Assembly (NCBI GenBank): GCA_035295125.1
Contig: DATGJP010000020.1
Span: 186,001 to 250,000, forward strand
From: JAICMB01 sp035295125
GTDB lineage: Bacteria; Acidobacteriota; Terriglobia; Bryobacterales; Bryobacteraceae
Direction of reading: 5' to 3'
Length of the DNA: 64,000 nt
Every line of letters begins with the position of its first letter. Position 1 is the stretch's first letter. The notes under the pieces were generated by a model. It searched no databases. It was not told the origin of the DNA and was given only the letters and a program-made list of their open reading frames with translations. The position numbers and the translations under genes were made by a program. Below are positions 25,934-34,228 of this stretch, in pieces.

Positions 25934-26470
25934 ATGAAAGCTCTTGCTGCGTGGCAAAACTTTTATGTGATTGTGGGATCGTCCGCCGGCGCCTTGATCG
26001 GTTTGCAGTTCGTCGTGCTGAGTCTGATCGCGAGCCGGCCAATGACCCGAGTCGATCCCGAAACGGGCGGGGCATTTTCTACGCCCACGGTTATGCATTT
26101 TTCGACCGTCCTCACCCTCGCGGCGGTTCTATGCGCTCCGTGGGAGGGCATCGACGGCGCGGCGATCGTTTGTGGTGTGTTGGGACTGGCAGGCGTCTTG
26201 TACGCCATCATCGTCACAAGAAGAGTTCGCCGGCAGACCGCGTATCGGCTCGAATTCGAGGACTGGATGTTTTTCGTTGTGTTGCCCCTGGCAGCGTACA
26301 CAACTTTGACAGTGTCAGCCTTCGCTGCGAGGTCGAATGCTGGGGAGGCCCTGTTTGGCGTCGCGTCCGCAGTGCTGCTGCTGCTCTTCATCGGAATTCA
26401 TAATGCCTGGGATGCGGTGACGTACCATATTTTTTCCGTCAAGCACCAGGAAGACAAACACCATCACTGA
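25934..26470 (+). CDS. Integral membrane protein, four to five helices
   Basis: 178 residues from ATG 25934, just after the oxidoreductase stop. Hydrophobic segments lie at about 10-32 (FYVIVGSSAGALIGLQFVVLS), 55-70, 75-95, 112-132 and 140-160, with a His/Lys-rich tail KHQEDKHHH that could bind metal but is at the very end. I do not recognise a characterised family. The arrangement with the Rossmann protein is tight, suggesting a shared transcript. Confidence 0.75.
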   Translation: MKALAAWQNFYVIVGSSAGALIGLQFVVLSLIASRPMTRVDPETGGAFSTPTVMHFSTVLTLAAVLCAPWEGIDGAAIVCGVLGLAGVLYAIIVTRRVRRQTAYRLEFEDWMFFVVLPLAAYTTLTVSAFAARSNAGEALFGVASAVLLLLFIGIHNAWDAVTYHIFSVKHQEDKHHH

Positions 26471-26512
26471 AGCGAACCGATACGTTTGTCTTGACTCCTC
26501 GTCCATCAATAC

Positions 26513-28942
26513 ATGCCCTTCTTGCGAGACCTCTTCCATGGCCTCCGTTTGTTTCGCCGTAATCCTGCATTCTACTTACTCGCCGTTCTGATCATTTCGG
26601 TGGGCGTTGGTGCTACCACAGCCATCTTCAGTCTCATTAACGGTGTGCTGCTGCATCCTCTTCCTTACCGCGACTCTTCCCACCTGGCCGTCATATGGTC
26701 GGATTTCAGCCGTCTGCGGGGATATAGCCGCGCTCTCACCGCGCCCGCGCTCTACTTCGAATGGCGCGACCAGAGCCGCAGCTTTGAGGGTATGGCGGCC
26801 TTAGCGAACGCCAATCGCACTTTTACATCGCTCGACCAGCCGATTACGCCGCTCGCGCACGAAGTGACTCCCAACTTCTTCGACGTCGCGGGCGTTCAGG
26901 CCTTTCGCGGGCGCACTTTTCTACCGGACGAGGGCACGCCTGGCAAAGACGACGTGGCGCTGCTCAGTTATTCGCTGTGGCGGTCGGCATTTGCCGGCTC
27001 CGAATCCACAGTCGGTTCGTCCGTGGAACTCGATGGCCGCAGCGTGCGGATCGTGGGAGTTCTGCCGCCTGGCTATCGCGCGCCCAACAACGGTGTCACC
27101 GTACAACCCGATCTCTTCCTGCCCGCTTCGTTTGAGAAGCAGCGTATGGAGCGCGTGCAACGATCGATGGTCGTAATCGGACGATTGCGCGATAGTGTTT
27201 CCCTCGATCAGGCACGCGCCGAGATCGCGGCGGTCACGACACAGATCGCGCGCGAGAGCCCCGAGGGGATCACGCCGCCCAGTGCCCAGGTAAATGCGAT
27301 TCGCGACGATCTTACCGGCGAATTTCGCCGACCTTTTTTCCTTCTTCAGGCCGCCGTCGGCATCATGCTCCTGATCGCGTGCGCCAATGTGGCGAATCTG
27401 CTGTTGGCGCGATATTCGGCGCGTAGATACGAGTTTTCCGTCCGCATTGCAATCGGCGCTTCGCGCGGCCAGATCGTGCGGCAACTCCTTGCTGAGAACC
27501 TGGCGCTCTCGCTTGTGGGCGGTATTGGCGGAACCCTTTTCGCTACCTGGAGTGTGCGACCGATGCTCGCGCTGGTGCCCGCCGCGGCCGGCCTGCCCTT
27601 TATCGAGCAGGTCCGTGTAAGTCCCGAAGCACTTGCCCTTGCGCTCGGATTGAGCTTGCTCTCCTCCGTTTTGTTCGGTCTCGCCCCAGCACGCGAGGCG
27701 TCTCGCTCCCGCATCGCTCAACACCTCGGAGAGTCCGGACGCAGCCGCAGTGCCGGCCGCTCCAGTGCGCTATGGCGAAATGCCTTGATCGCGGGGGAAA
27801 TCGGATTGTCGTTGATTCTTGTCGCCTCGGCAGGCCTGCTCGTACGAACCTTTGTGCATCTTTCAAAGCAGTCCTGGGGATTTGAACCCAGCCACGTGCT
27901 GACGATCCGGAACTCGCTTCGCGGCGAGTCGTATCGCACACCATCGGCCCAGCGCAATTACTTTGACGCAGCAGTTCGCAAACTGCGGGAGATTCCTGGA
28001 GTCGAGTCGGTCAGCGCGGTCACTTTCCCGCCGCCTCTGGCGCCCTTTTCCCCATCGCGTTTCGTGCCATCCGGACAACCCGTCGATCCGGGGCACGATC
28101 CCACCGCAACGGTGTTGAGTGTCATGCCCGGGTATTTCGGTACGCTGCGCATCCCCATCGTGAGTGGGCGCGCGATTTCCGATGCGGACACCGCGGATTC
28201 CGCTCTTGTCGCTGTGATTTCCCAATCCGTCGTGAAGCGCTTTTTTCCGTATGGTAATCCGGTGGGACAGAGTTTCCGTTTTAATGGCAGCGACCATCGT
28301 GACTGGCGAATTGTAGGTGTGGCGCAAGACGTCCGTTCCCAAGGTCTTACTGACCAGGCTTTCGATGTCCTCTATCTGCCGCACGCCCAGAGCCCCGCGC
28401 CAACGATGACGTTCCTCATCCGCACTCCAACGGCTCCGATGACCATCGCGAACACCGCGGAACGATCGCTGTGGAGTCTCGGGAAGCTGATGAACGTGTA
28501 CTCGGTTGGACCTCTCGAAGAGCGCCTGTCGGAGAGCTACTGGCAGAGCCGTTTCATCATGGCCCTTCTGGCGATCTTCGCCGCGTTGGCCCTTCTGCTG
28601 GCCACCGCCGGTGTGTACGGAGTTATGTCGTACCTGGCCGCTCAACGCACGCGCGAAATCGGCATTCGCATCGCTATTGGCGCTTCGCCGTCCAATGTTA
28701 TCTGGTTGGTCACGAACCAGGGTCTTCGTGCGGCGGCCATCGGCCTGGGAGCAGGCATCGCTGGATACTTCGCAATCAGCCGGCTGCTCGCGGGGCAGTT
28801 ATCCGGCGTGACAGCAACCGATCCGGTGACGCTCCTCGCCGCCTCCATCGGACTGATGCTGGTATGTATGGCTGCCAGCGCCATTCCCGCGTTTCGCGCG
28901 GTGCGCATCGATCCGTTGAGCGCACTGCGCCACAACGCGTGA
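26513..28942 (+). CDS. Large MacB/FtsX-type ABC permease (acidobacterial orphan-permease type)
   Basis: An 809-residue permease without an ATPase domain. One N-terminal transmembrane helix (LLAVLIISVGVGATTAIFSLI) precedes a MacB-type periplasmic domain, then three helices of an FtsX unit (about 280-400, including LLLIACANVANLLLARYSARR), a second periplasmic domain and a second FtsX unit at the C-terminus (VYGVMSYLAAQRTREIGIRIAIGAS). This duplicated layout is the hallmark of the many orphan permeases in Acidobacteria. Unlike the two other copies in the window it has no PadR gene and no cytoplasmic prefix domain. Its ATPase partner and cargo are unknown. Confidence 0.92.
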   Translation: MPFLRDLFHGLRLFRRNPAFYLLAVLIISVGVGATTAIFSLINGVLLHPLPYRDSSHLAVIWSDFSRLRGYSRALTAPALYFEWRDQSRSFEGMAALANANRTFTSLDQPITPLAHEVTPNFFDVAGVQAFRGRTFLPDEGTPGKDDVALLSYSLWRSAFAGSESTVGSSVELDGRSVRIVGVLPPGYRAPNNGVTVQPDLFLPASFEKQRMERVQRSMVVIGRLRDSVSLDQARAEIAAVTTQIARESPEGITPPSAQVNAIRDDLTGEFRRPFFLLQAAVGIMLLIACANVANLLLARYSARRYEFSVRIAIGASRGQIVRQLLAENLALSLVGGIGGTLFATWSVRPMLALVPAAAGLPFIEQVRVSPEALALALGLSLLSSVLFGLAPAREASRSRIAQHLGESGRSRSAGRSSALWRNALIAGEIGLSLILVASAGLLVRTFVHLSKQSWGFEPSHVLTIRNSLRGESYRTPSAQRNYFDAAVRKLREIPGVESVSAVTFPPPLAPFSPSRFVPSGQPVDPGHDPTATVLSVMPGYFGTLRIPIVSGRAISDADTADSALVAVISQSVVKRFFPYGNPVGQSFRFNGSDHRDWRIVGVAQDVRSQGLTDQAFDVLYLPHAQSPAPTMTFLIRTPTAPMTIANTAERSLWSLGKLMNVYSVGPLEERLSESYWQSRFIMALLAIFAALALLLATAGVYGVMSYLAAQRTREIGIRIAIGASPSNVIWLVTNQGLRAAAIGLGAGIAGYFAISRLLAGQLSGVTATDPVTLLAASIGLMLVCMAASAIPAFRAVRIDPLSALRHNA

Positions 28943-28945
28943 CGA

Positions 28946-29155
28946 CTACTGACTGTCCTTGTACTCCTCGAGCCATGCCATCTGGATCGCCTCCAGCTTG
29001 CCCTCGGTCGATTTCATCGGATCATCCTTAAAATCGGCAAGCTCGGTGATCCATTTGTGCAAGTCGGTGTAACGAACATGAGTAGGATCGAGGTCGGGAA
29101 ATTTCTCGTGGAGCGCTAACGCAATTCCTTCGGGGTCGTCCCAGGTGAGGCCCAT
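28946..29155 (-). CDS. iscX: Fe-S assembly protein IscX
   Basis: A 69-residue acidic protein with the conserved pattern LTWDDPEGIALAL, DPTHVRYTDLHKWI and LEAIQMAWLEEY. IscX binds IscS and modulates cysteine desulfurase activity and iron supply during cluster assembly. Its ATG overlaps the hscA stop in a TGATG junction, making it the last gene of the isc operon. Length and sequence are normal for the family. Confidence 0.93.
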   Translation of the reverse strand: MGLTWDDPEGIALALHEKFPDLDPTHVRYTDLHKWITELADFKDDPMKSTEGKLEAIQMAWLEEYKDSQ

Positions 29156-30993
29156 CAGATCTTGGTTCCTTTCAGCGCGCCGCGCACGGCGGTATTCATC
29201 ATGTTCTCCGCCAGCTTCATCGTCGACTGATTGAGCTGCTCGATCTTTTCGAGAATCAGGTGGTGATCGTCGGCGTGATAGACCAGCAGCAACTCATTGA
29301 CCGCGCGATCGACAGCCGCCCGTTCTTCGTCGGTCAGCTCATAGAACGCATCGTCGCGCCGCGCCTTTTCCACGGCAGCCAGAATCGTATCCGCTTCGAC
29401 ACGCGCCTCGCGAACCTGCCGGTCCTTGAAATCCTGCCCGGCCTTCTCGAACGATTCCTGGATCATGCGCTCCACCTGGTCGTCCGTCAAACCGTAGGAA
29501 GGCTTCACCTCGACGCTCTGCTCTTTACCAGTACGCTGATCGCGTGCCGTGACGCTGAGGATGCCGTTGGCGTCGATGAGGAAACGCACCTCGATGCGGG
29601 CCAGCCCGGCCGGCATGGGATCGATGTCCTTCAGGTCGAACCGAGCCAGGCTACGGCAGTCTTTCACCAGTTCCCGCTCGCCCTGCACAACGTGAATCAG
29701 AACGTTCCGCTGGCCGTCGACGCCGGTCGTGAAATTCTCGGTCGCACTGGCAGGAATCGTCGAGTTGCGATGAATGAGCTTCGAAACCACCCCGCCCATG
29801 GTCTCGATTCCCAGGGAAAGCGGCGTGACATCGAGCAGTAGCTTGCCTTCGATATCGCCGCCCAATATTGCCGCCTGCACGGCAGCGCCGAGAGCAACCA
29901 CCTCGTCAGGATTCAACTCGGTATGCGGCTTCGCACGGAATAACGTTTCCACCGCCGACCGCACCAGAGGAATGCGCGTCGATCCGCCCACCAGCACCAC
30001 TTCATCAATCTGCTCCACCGAGACGCCGGCATCCTTGATGCAGTTGCGGCAGGGGCCCAGAGTGCGATCGACGATCGGCGTAATCAGTCGGTCGAACAGC
30101 TCGCGGTCAAGCTGACGTTGATACTTCTTACCGCGATACTCCAGCTCGATGTTCGTGAACGGCACGAACGAGAGCCGCTCCTTCGCTTCGATCACCGCGC
30201 GCCGCAGCCGCTGCACGCCCTCGTTGTCACCCGAGAGATCCTGGCCCCATTCGCTGGCAATGTCTTCGAGCGCGATCCGAAGCAGCAGGTTGTCGATATC
30301 GTCGCCACCCAAGTGCGTGTCGCCGTTCGTGGCTAACACTTCGAAAATCCCGTCATGCAGCTTCAGTATCGAAATATCGAACGTGCCACCTCCGAGATCG
30401 TAAACCGCGATGGTACCGTTCTGGCGCTTGTCGAGACCGTACGCCAGTGATGCCGCGGTCGGCTCGTTCACAAGCCGCAGGACTTCAAGGCCGGCGATCC
30501 TCCCGGCATCCTTGGTCGCCTGCCGCTGCGCGTCGTTGAAGTATGCCGGAACCGTAATTACAGCTTGCGTTACCGGCTCATTCAGGAATTTCTCGGCATT
30601 CTCTTTGAGCGTCCGAAGGACCTGCGCCGAAACCTCCGGCGGGGTCATGGTGCGCTCGCCCAGTTCCAGGTGAATTACCTGCGAGCTATCCGCCGAAATC
30701 CGAAATGGGAACAGCTTCAGCTCTTCGCCGACATCCTCGACGCCGCGGCCCATGAGTCGCTTCACCGAGTACACCGTTCGCTCGGGATGAGTCAGCAGCA
30801 TCTCCCGTGCTGCGTTTCCCACGACGACTTCACCGCTGGGCGCAACGGAAACCACGCTGGGAACGATCCTGCTGCTGTCGGGGGCGGGGATGATCTGCGG
30901 ACCTGTCAGGTCCATGTAAGCCACGAGGCTGTTGGTAGTGCCGAGGTCGATACCGACAATGCGCTGCTTGTCACCAAAATCGATCTGAAACAC
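29155..30993 (-). CDS. hscA: Fe-S cluster chaperone HscA (Hsp70 family)
   Basis: A 612-residue Hsp70. The ATPase domain starts with GIDLGTTNSLVAY (14-26), with YDLGGGTFDISIL and VLVGGSTRIPLVR further on; the substrate-binding domain includes the linker region LLLDVTPLSLGIETMGG. HscA accepts IscU-bound clusters from HscB and drives their transfer. Its length matches HscA rather than DnaK, and the position between hscB and iscX confirms the assignment. The stop overlaps iscX and the start is one base after hscB. Confidence 0.95.
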   Translation of the reverse strand: MFQIDFGDKQRIVGIDLGTTNSLVAYMDLTGPQIIPAPDSSRIVPSVVSVAPSGEVVVGNAAREMLLTHPERTVYSVKRLMGRGVEDVGEELKLFPFRISADSSQVIHLELGERTMTPPEVSAQVLRTLKENAEKFLNEPVTQAVITVPAYFNDAQRQATKDAGRIAGLEVLRLVNEPTAASLAYGLDKRQNGTIAVYDLGGGTFDISILKLHDGIFEVLATNGDTHLGGDDIDNLLLRIALEDIASEWGQDLSGDNEGVQRLRRAVIEAKERLSFVPFTNIELEYRGKKYQRQLDRELFDRLITPIVDRTLGPCRNCIKDAGVSVEQIDEVVLVGGSTRIPLVRSAVETLFRAKPHTELNPDEVVALGAAVQAAILGGDIEGKLLLDVTPLSLGIETMGGVVSKLIHRNSTIPASATENFTTGVDGQRNVLIHVVQGERELVKDCRSLARFDLKDIDPMPAGLARIEVRFLIDANGILSVTARDQRTGKEQSVEVKPSYGLTDDQVERMIQESFEKAGQDFKDRQVREARVEADTILAAVEKARRDDAFYELTDEERAAVDRAVNELLLVYHADDHHLILEKIEQLNQSTMKLAENMMNTAVRGALKGTKI

Positions 30994-30994
30994 T

Positions 30995-31633
30995 CTACCC
31001 CAAGGCCTCCTGAACCTCGTTCAACAGATTCTCGATGTATTTGCGGCGATTCAGCACGCCGCGAATCTTGGTCAGCGCCTCGCGATCTTCGGCGGCATCA
31101 AATTCCACGAACAGGCTCTGAAGTTCGGCGTCGACGCCCGAAAGCAGCGAGTCAAAGTGCCGCCTCGCGTCTTCCAATTGGGGACGCGCCGAGGCATCGC
31201 CGCCCCGAAGTTCTTCGAGAGCCATGTTCAGCTCGAAGACCTCCTCGAGGAGTTCCGGCGGAACGTCTTTAGAACGCTGTTCGCCAATGGGGAAACCGGC
31301 CTGCTTCAACACGTACATCGCGCGCTTCACCGGATCGCGCAAAGTACGATACGCATCGTTCAGCACGGACGACGCATCGAGCGAGTACTGCCGCTCCCGC
31401 TCCGGCCCGCGCGTGAACAGATCCGGGTGAACCTTCCGGCTCAGCTCGTAAAATCGGGCCTGCAGTAAATTCGCATCGATATTGAGCTTCCGCGGCAACC
31501 CGAGTAGCTCGTAGTAATCCTGTGTCGGTGGCTGAAGCGCATGACATGCGGTGCAGAAAAGCGATCCTTCACCATGTCCGCACTTCCAGCACGCCCACGG
31601 GACATTGGCAATGATTCCTAGCTGTTCGTTCAC
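30995..31633 (-). CDS. hscB: Fe-S co-chaperone HscB with N-terminal zinc-binding tetracysteine domain
   Basis: 212 residues from GTG 31633, chosen because it forms a GTGA overlap with the iscA stop; an ATG at 31660 would overlap iscA further. Residues about 13-35 carry CWKCG and CTAC, two pairs of cysteines that should bind zinc as in mitochondrial HSC20 and unlike E. coli HscB. The J domain follows (YYELLGLPRKLN, with HPD in RKVHPDLF), then the helical IscU-binding C-terminal domain. It delivers IscU to HscA and stimulates its ATPase. Confidence 0.92.
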   Translation of the reverse strand: MNEQLGIIANVPWACWKCGHGEGSLFCTACHALQPPTQDYYELLGLPRKLNIDANLLQARFYELSRKVHPDLFTRGPERERQYSLDASSVLNDAYRTLRDPVKRAMYVLKQAGFPIGEQRSKDVPPELLEEVFELNMALEELRGGDASARPQLEDARRHFDSLLSGVDAELQSLFVEFDAAEDREALTKIRGVLNRRKYIENLLNEVQEALG

Positions 31634-31950
31634 GCCGAGAACGAAGTCCCGCAACCACACTTTTTCGTTGCGTGCGGGTTCTCAAACTCAAAGCCGGAAT
31701 GGATGAGCGAATCTTTCCAGTCCAGCGTCATGCCGTCGAGAAAAACCATGCTCTTGGGGTCGACGAACACCTTCACGTCGTCAAACTCAAAAACATTATC
31801 CGTGGGGCGCGGCTTCGGATCGAACTTGAACTGATAGCTCAAGCCCGAACATCCACCGCCGAGCACACCAAGGCGAAGGCCTCCGTTCACACCTTGTTTC
31901 GCGAAGGCCTCCCGGATTTTCGCAACGGCTTTGGGAGTCACTTGAATCAT
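31630..31950 (-). CDS. iscA: A-type Fe-S carrier protein IscA
   Basis: 106 residues with the three conserved cysteines: one in GGGCSGLSYQF (about 34) and two in the C-terminal CGCGTSF. A-type carriers accept clusters from the IscU scaffold and pass them to [4Fe-4S] targets. The position between iscU and hscB is the canonical isc order, so IscA rather than ErpA is the preferred name. The stop overlaps the hscB start. Confidence 0.93.
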   Translation of the reverse strand: MIQVTPKAVAKIREAFAKQGVNGGLRLGVLGGGCSGLSYQFKFDPKPRPTDNVFEFDDVKVFVDPKSMVFLDGMTLDWKDSLIHSGFEFENPHATKKCGCGTSFSA

Positions 31951-31957
31951 AAAAGTG

Positions 31958-31979
31958 GCGCAGGCGGTTTCGCCTGCGC
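31958..31979. repeat. Dispersed palindromic repeat, short form, copy 3
   Basis: GCGCAGGCG, spacer GTTT, CGCCTGCGC: nine perfect base pairs. It fills the 37-bp gap between iscU and iscA, so it would form a hairpin in the operon mRNA just before the iscA start. Confidence 0.75.
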
Positions 31980-31987
31980 AAATGCCG

Positions 31988-32398
31988 CTAGGCGGTCACA
32001 TTCGCCGGTTTCCCAGCTTCCGCCTTCTTCTTGTAATCCGTGATCGCCGCCTTAATCGCATCTTCGGCCAGCACGGAACAGTGAATCTTTACCGGCGGCA
32101 AACTCAGCTCATTCACGATATCGGTATTCTTGATCTGCAAAGCTTCATCGACCGTCCGCCCGCGAAGCCACTCGGTGGCCAGCGAAGAACTCGCGATGGC
32201 GCTGCCGCAACCAAAGGTCTTAAACTTGGCATCCTCAATGACGCCCGTCTCGGGATTAACCTTCACCTGCAGCTTCATGACGTCGCCGCATTCCGGCGCG
32301 CCCACCATCCCCGTCCCCACGTTCGGATCGTTCTTATCCATCGAACCCACGTTGCGGGGGTGGTTGTAATGATCTAAAACCTTGTCCGAATATGCCAT
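31988..32398 (-). CDS. iscU: Fe-S scaffold protein IscU
   Basis: 136 residues. The three cluster-binding cysteines are in GAPECGD (37), GCGSAIASSS (63) and KIHCSVLAEDAI (106). LPPVKIHC contains the LPPVK motif recognised by HscA, in agreement with the hscBA genes downstream. It receives sulfur from IscS and assembles [2Fe-2S] clusters. It sits 14 bp after iscS. Confidence 0.96.
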   Translation of the reverse strand: MAYSDKVLDHYNHPRNVGSMDKNDPNVGTGMVGAPECGDVMKLQVKVNPETGVIEDAKFKTFGCGSAIASSSLATEWLRGRTVDEALQIKNTDIVNELSLPPVKIHCSVLAEDAIKAAITDYKKKAEAGKPANVTA

Positions 32399-32412
32399 TT
32401 ACTTCTCCTTAA

Positions 32413-33627
32413 TTAATGAGCGCTCCACTGAACTTTCGCCAGGTCAATGCCTTCTTTCGCCATTTCATACAGCGGTGACAGTTCGCGAAGCTTCTTCACG
32501 ACGTCGATCACCTTGTTCGCGACATAGTCCACTTCTTCTTCCGTATTGAAGCGCCCCAGCCCGAAACGAATCGATGAATGTGCGAGATCGTCGCCGGCCC
32601 CCAGCGCCTTCAACACATAACTGGGTTCCAGCGTTGCAGACGTGCAGGCCGAACCGCTCGACACCGCAACATCATTGATACCCATCAGCAGCGACTCGCC
32701 TTCCACGTAGGCGAAGCTGATGTTCAGGTTATTCGGCAGACGGTGCTCCATCGTACCGTTGATGTAAACCTCGTCCAATTCCGAGGTCAGCCGGTCCTTC
32801 AGCTTGTCGCGAAGGAAGCTGATCCGCTTGGTTTCTTCCACCATGTCACGATGGCAAATCGCGCACGCCTCACCGAGCCCGACAATACCCGGAACATTCA
32901 GCGTACCCGAACGCATGCCGCGCTCGTGACCGCCCCCGTCCATCTGCGCCGTCACCTGCACGCGCGGGCCTTTGCGGCGCACATACAGCGCCCCAACGCC
33001 CTTCGGTCCATACATCTTGTGCGCCGAAATCGACGCCAGGTCCACGTTGTCTTTGATTACGTTGACCGGCACCTTCCCGACCGCCTGCGTCGCGTCGGTA
33101 TGGAACAGAACACCCTTCGATTTCGCGATCTTCCCGATCTCGGCAACCGGCTGCACCACGCCGATCTCGTTATTCGCATACATTATGCTGACGAGGATCG
33201 TCTTGTCCGTGATGGCTTCCCGCAGCATGTCGAGATCGATCAATCCGTCGGCCCTCACCGGCAGATAGGTCACACGGATGCCATGCTTCTCCAGCCGCTT
33301 GCACGTGTCCAGCACGGCTTTGTGTTCCGTGGCGGCCGTAATGATGTGGTTGCCTTTTTCGGCATACATCTCGGCGATGCCCTTCAGCGCGAGGTTGTTC
33401 GATTCCGTCGCGCCGCTTGTGAAGACGATCTCCTTGGCCGTCGCGCCGATCAGATCAGCAACCTGTTTTCGGGCCTTCTCCACCGCCTCCTCGCCTTGCC
33501 AACCAAAACTGTGGTTGCGGCTGGCGGCGTTCCCGAAAATGTCCGTGAAATAGGGCGCCATCACTTCGAACACCCGTGGATCGGTGCGCGTGGTGGCGTG
33601 ATTGTCCATGTAGATGGGCAGCTTCAT
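32413..33627 (-). CDS. iscS: Cysteine desulfurase IscS
   Basis: A 404-residue PLP enzyme of group I cysteine desulfurases. Lys204 in SAHKMYGPKG holds the cofactor and Cys328 in SSGSACTSATLEPSYVL, on the long flexible loop, carries the persulfide. It provides sulfur for IscU and probably for other thiolation. The second cysteine desulfurase in the window (53474-54589) sits with mnmA, so the two are likely specialised. IscR is encoded 13 bp upstream. Confidence 0.96.
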   Translation of the reverse strand: MKLPIYMDNHATTRTDPRVFEVMAPYFTDIFGNAASRNHSFGWQGEEAVEKARKQVADLIGATAKEIVFTSGATESNNLALKGIAEMYAEKGNHIITAATEHKAVLDTCKRLEKHGIRVTYLPVRADGLIDLDMLREAITDKTILVSIMYANNEIGVVQPVAEIGKIAKSKGVLFHTDATQAVGKVPVNVIKDNVDLASISAHKMYGPKGVGALYVRRKGPRVQVTAQMDGGGHERGMRSGTLNVPGIVGLGEACAICHRDMVEETKRISFLRDKLKDRLTSELDEVYINGTMEHRLPNNLNISFAYVEGESLLMGINDVAVSSGSACTSATLEPSYVLKALGAGDDLAHSSIRFGLGRFNTEEEVDYVANKVIDVVKKLRELSPLYEMAKEGIDLAKVQWSAH

Positions 33628-33640
33628 TTCCTTGTCATCC

Positions 33641-34126
33641 TCAAACCGCTTCGTTTCCTAATACTTGTGCCGGTGGAGCGCTCAATGGCAGGGCATACAG
33701 CTTTCCATTAGGCTGCTCGCCACCTTCGCCCTGCGACATGTCTGAGATCGAGATGCTCGAAAGCAGTCGCAGGATTCCTTCATGTACTTTTCGCAGCGGT
33801 TCTCGTACGCTGCATTTTTCCGTATGGGTGCAGGCGCCGTGCTCCGTAAAGCAGGTCGTCAGCACAATCGGACCATCAATCGTGCGAATCACCTCGAGCG
33901 CCGTGATCTCTCGCGCGTCGCGAGCCAGCTTGTAACCTCCGTTAGTCCCATGCTCAGATCGCAGAAACCCGGTCTTAGCCAGTTTTTGTAGAATCTTCGA
34001 AAGCAGCGGCAAAGGGATCCCATAAGTGTCGGCAATCTCTTTGGCGCTGGCGCTCGGCCGGCTGTTGGTGGCCAAATGCTTGAGCGCGATCAGCCCATAA
34101 TCTGCTTTCTTTGTTAGCTTTAGCAT
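33641..34126 (-). CDS. iscR: Rrf2-family Fe-S-sensing repressor IscR
   Basis: 161 residues from ATG 34126 (MLKLTKKADYGLIALKHLA); a further upstream ATG would include promoter sequence. The winged-helix domain is followed by the cluster-binding cysteines in TTCFTEHGACTHTEKC, spaced C-x6-C-x5-C, as in many non-enterobacterial Rrf2 proteins. It heads the isc operon, which it should repress when Fe-S supply is adequate. A good sigma-70 promoter lies upstream; I could not identify an IscR box with confidence. Confidence 0.92.
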   Translation of the reverse strand: MLKLTKKADYGLIALKHLATNSRPSASAKEIADTYGIPLPLLSKILQKLAKTGFLRSEHGTNGGYKLARDAREITALEVIRTIDGPIVLTTCFTEHGACTHTEKCSVREPLRKVHEGILRLLSSISISDMSQGEGGEQPNGKLYALPLSAPPAQVLGNEAV

Positions 34127-34163
34127 GAACCCGCGTATCGCGGACCGGTTTGGTCCTACATAG

Positions 34164-34192
34164 ATTATGGAACATCCATCCACGGACGTCAA
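34164..34192 (-). promoter_or_regulatory. Sigma-70-type promoter of the isc operon
   Basis: On the minus strand TTGACG (34187-34192) and CATAAT (34164-34169) are separated by 17 bases, a near-consensus promoter. It lies 38 bp before the iscR start, in the 102-bp gap to the divergent ketoacyl synthase gene. Confidence 0.7.
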
Positions 34193-34228
34193 CACGCCTT
34201 TTCAAGCAGATACGCTAACTTGGTATTT

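Noticed and set aside
32578..33711. 377-codon plus-strand frame across iscS
   Set aside because: Antisense to an unambiguous cysteine desulfurase; its length is explained by GC-rich codon bias.
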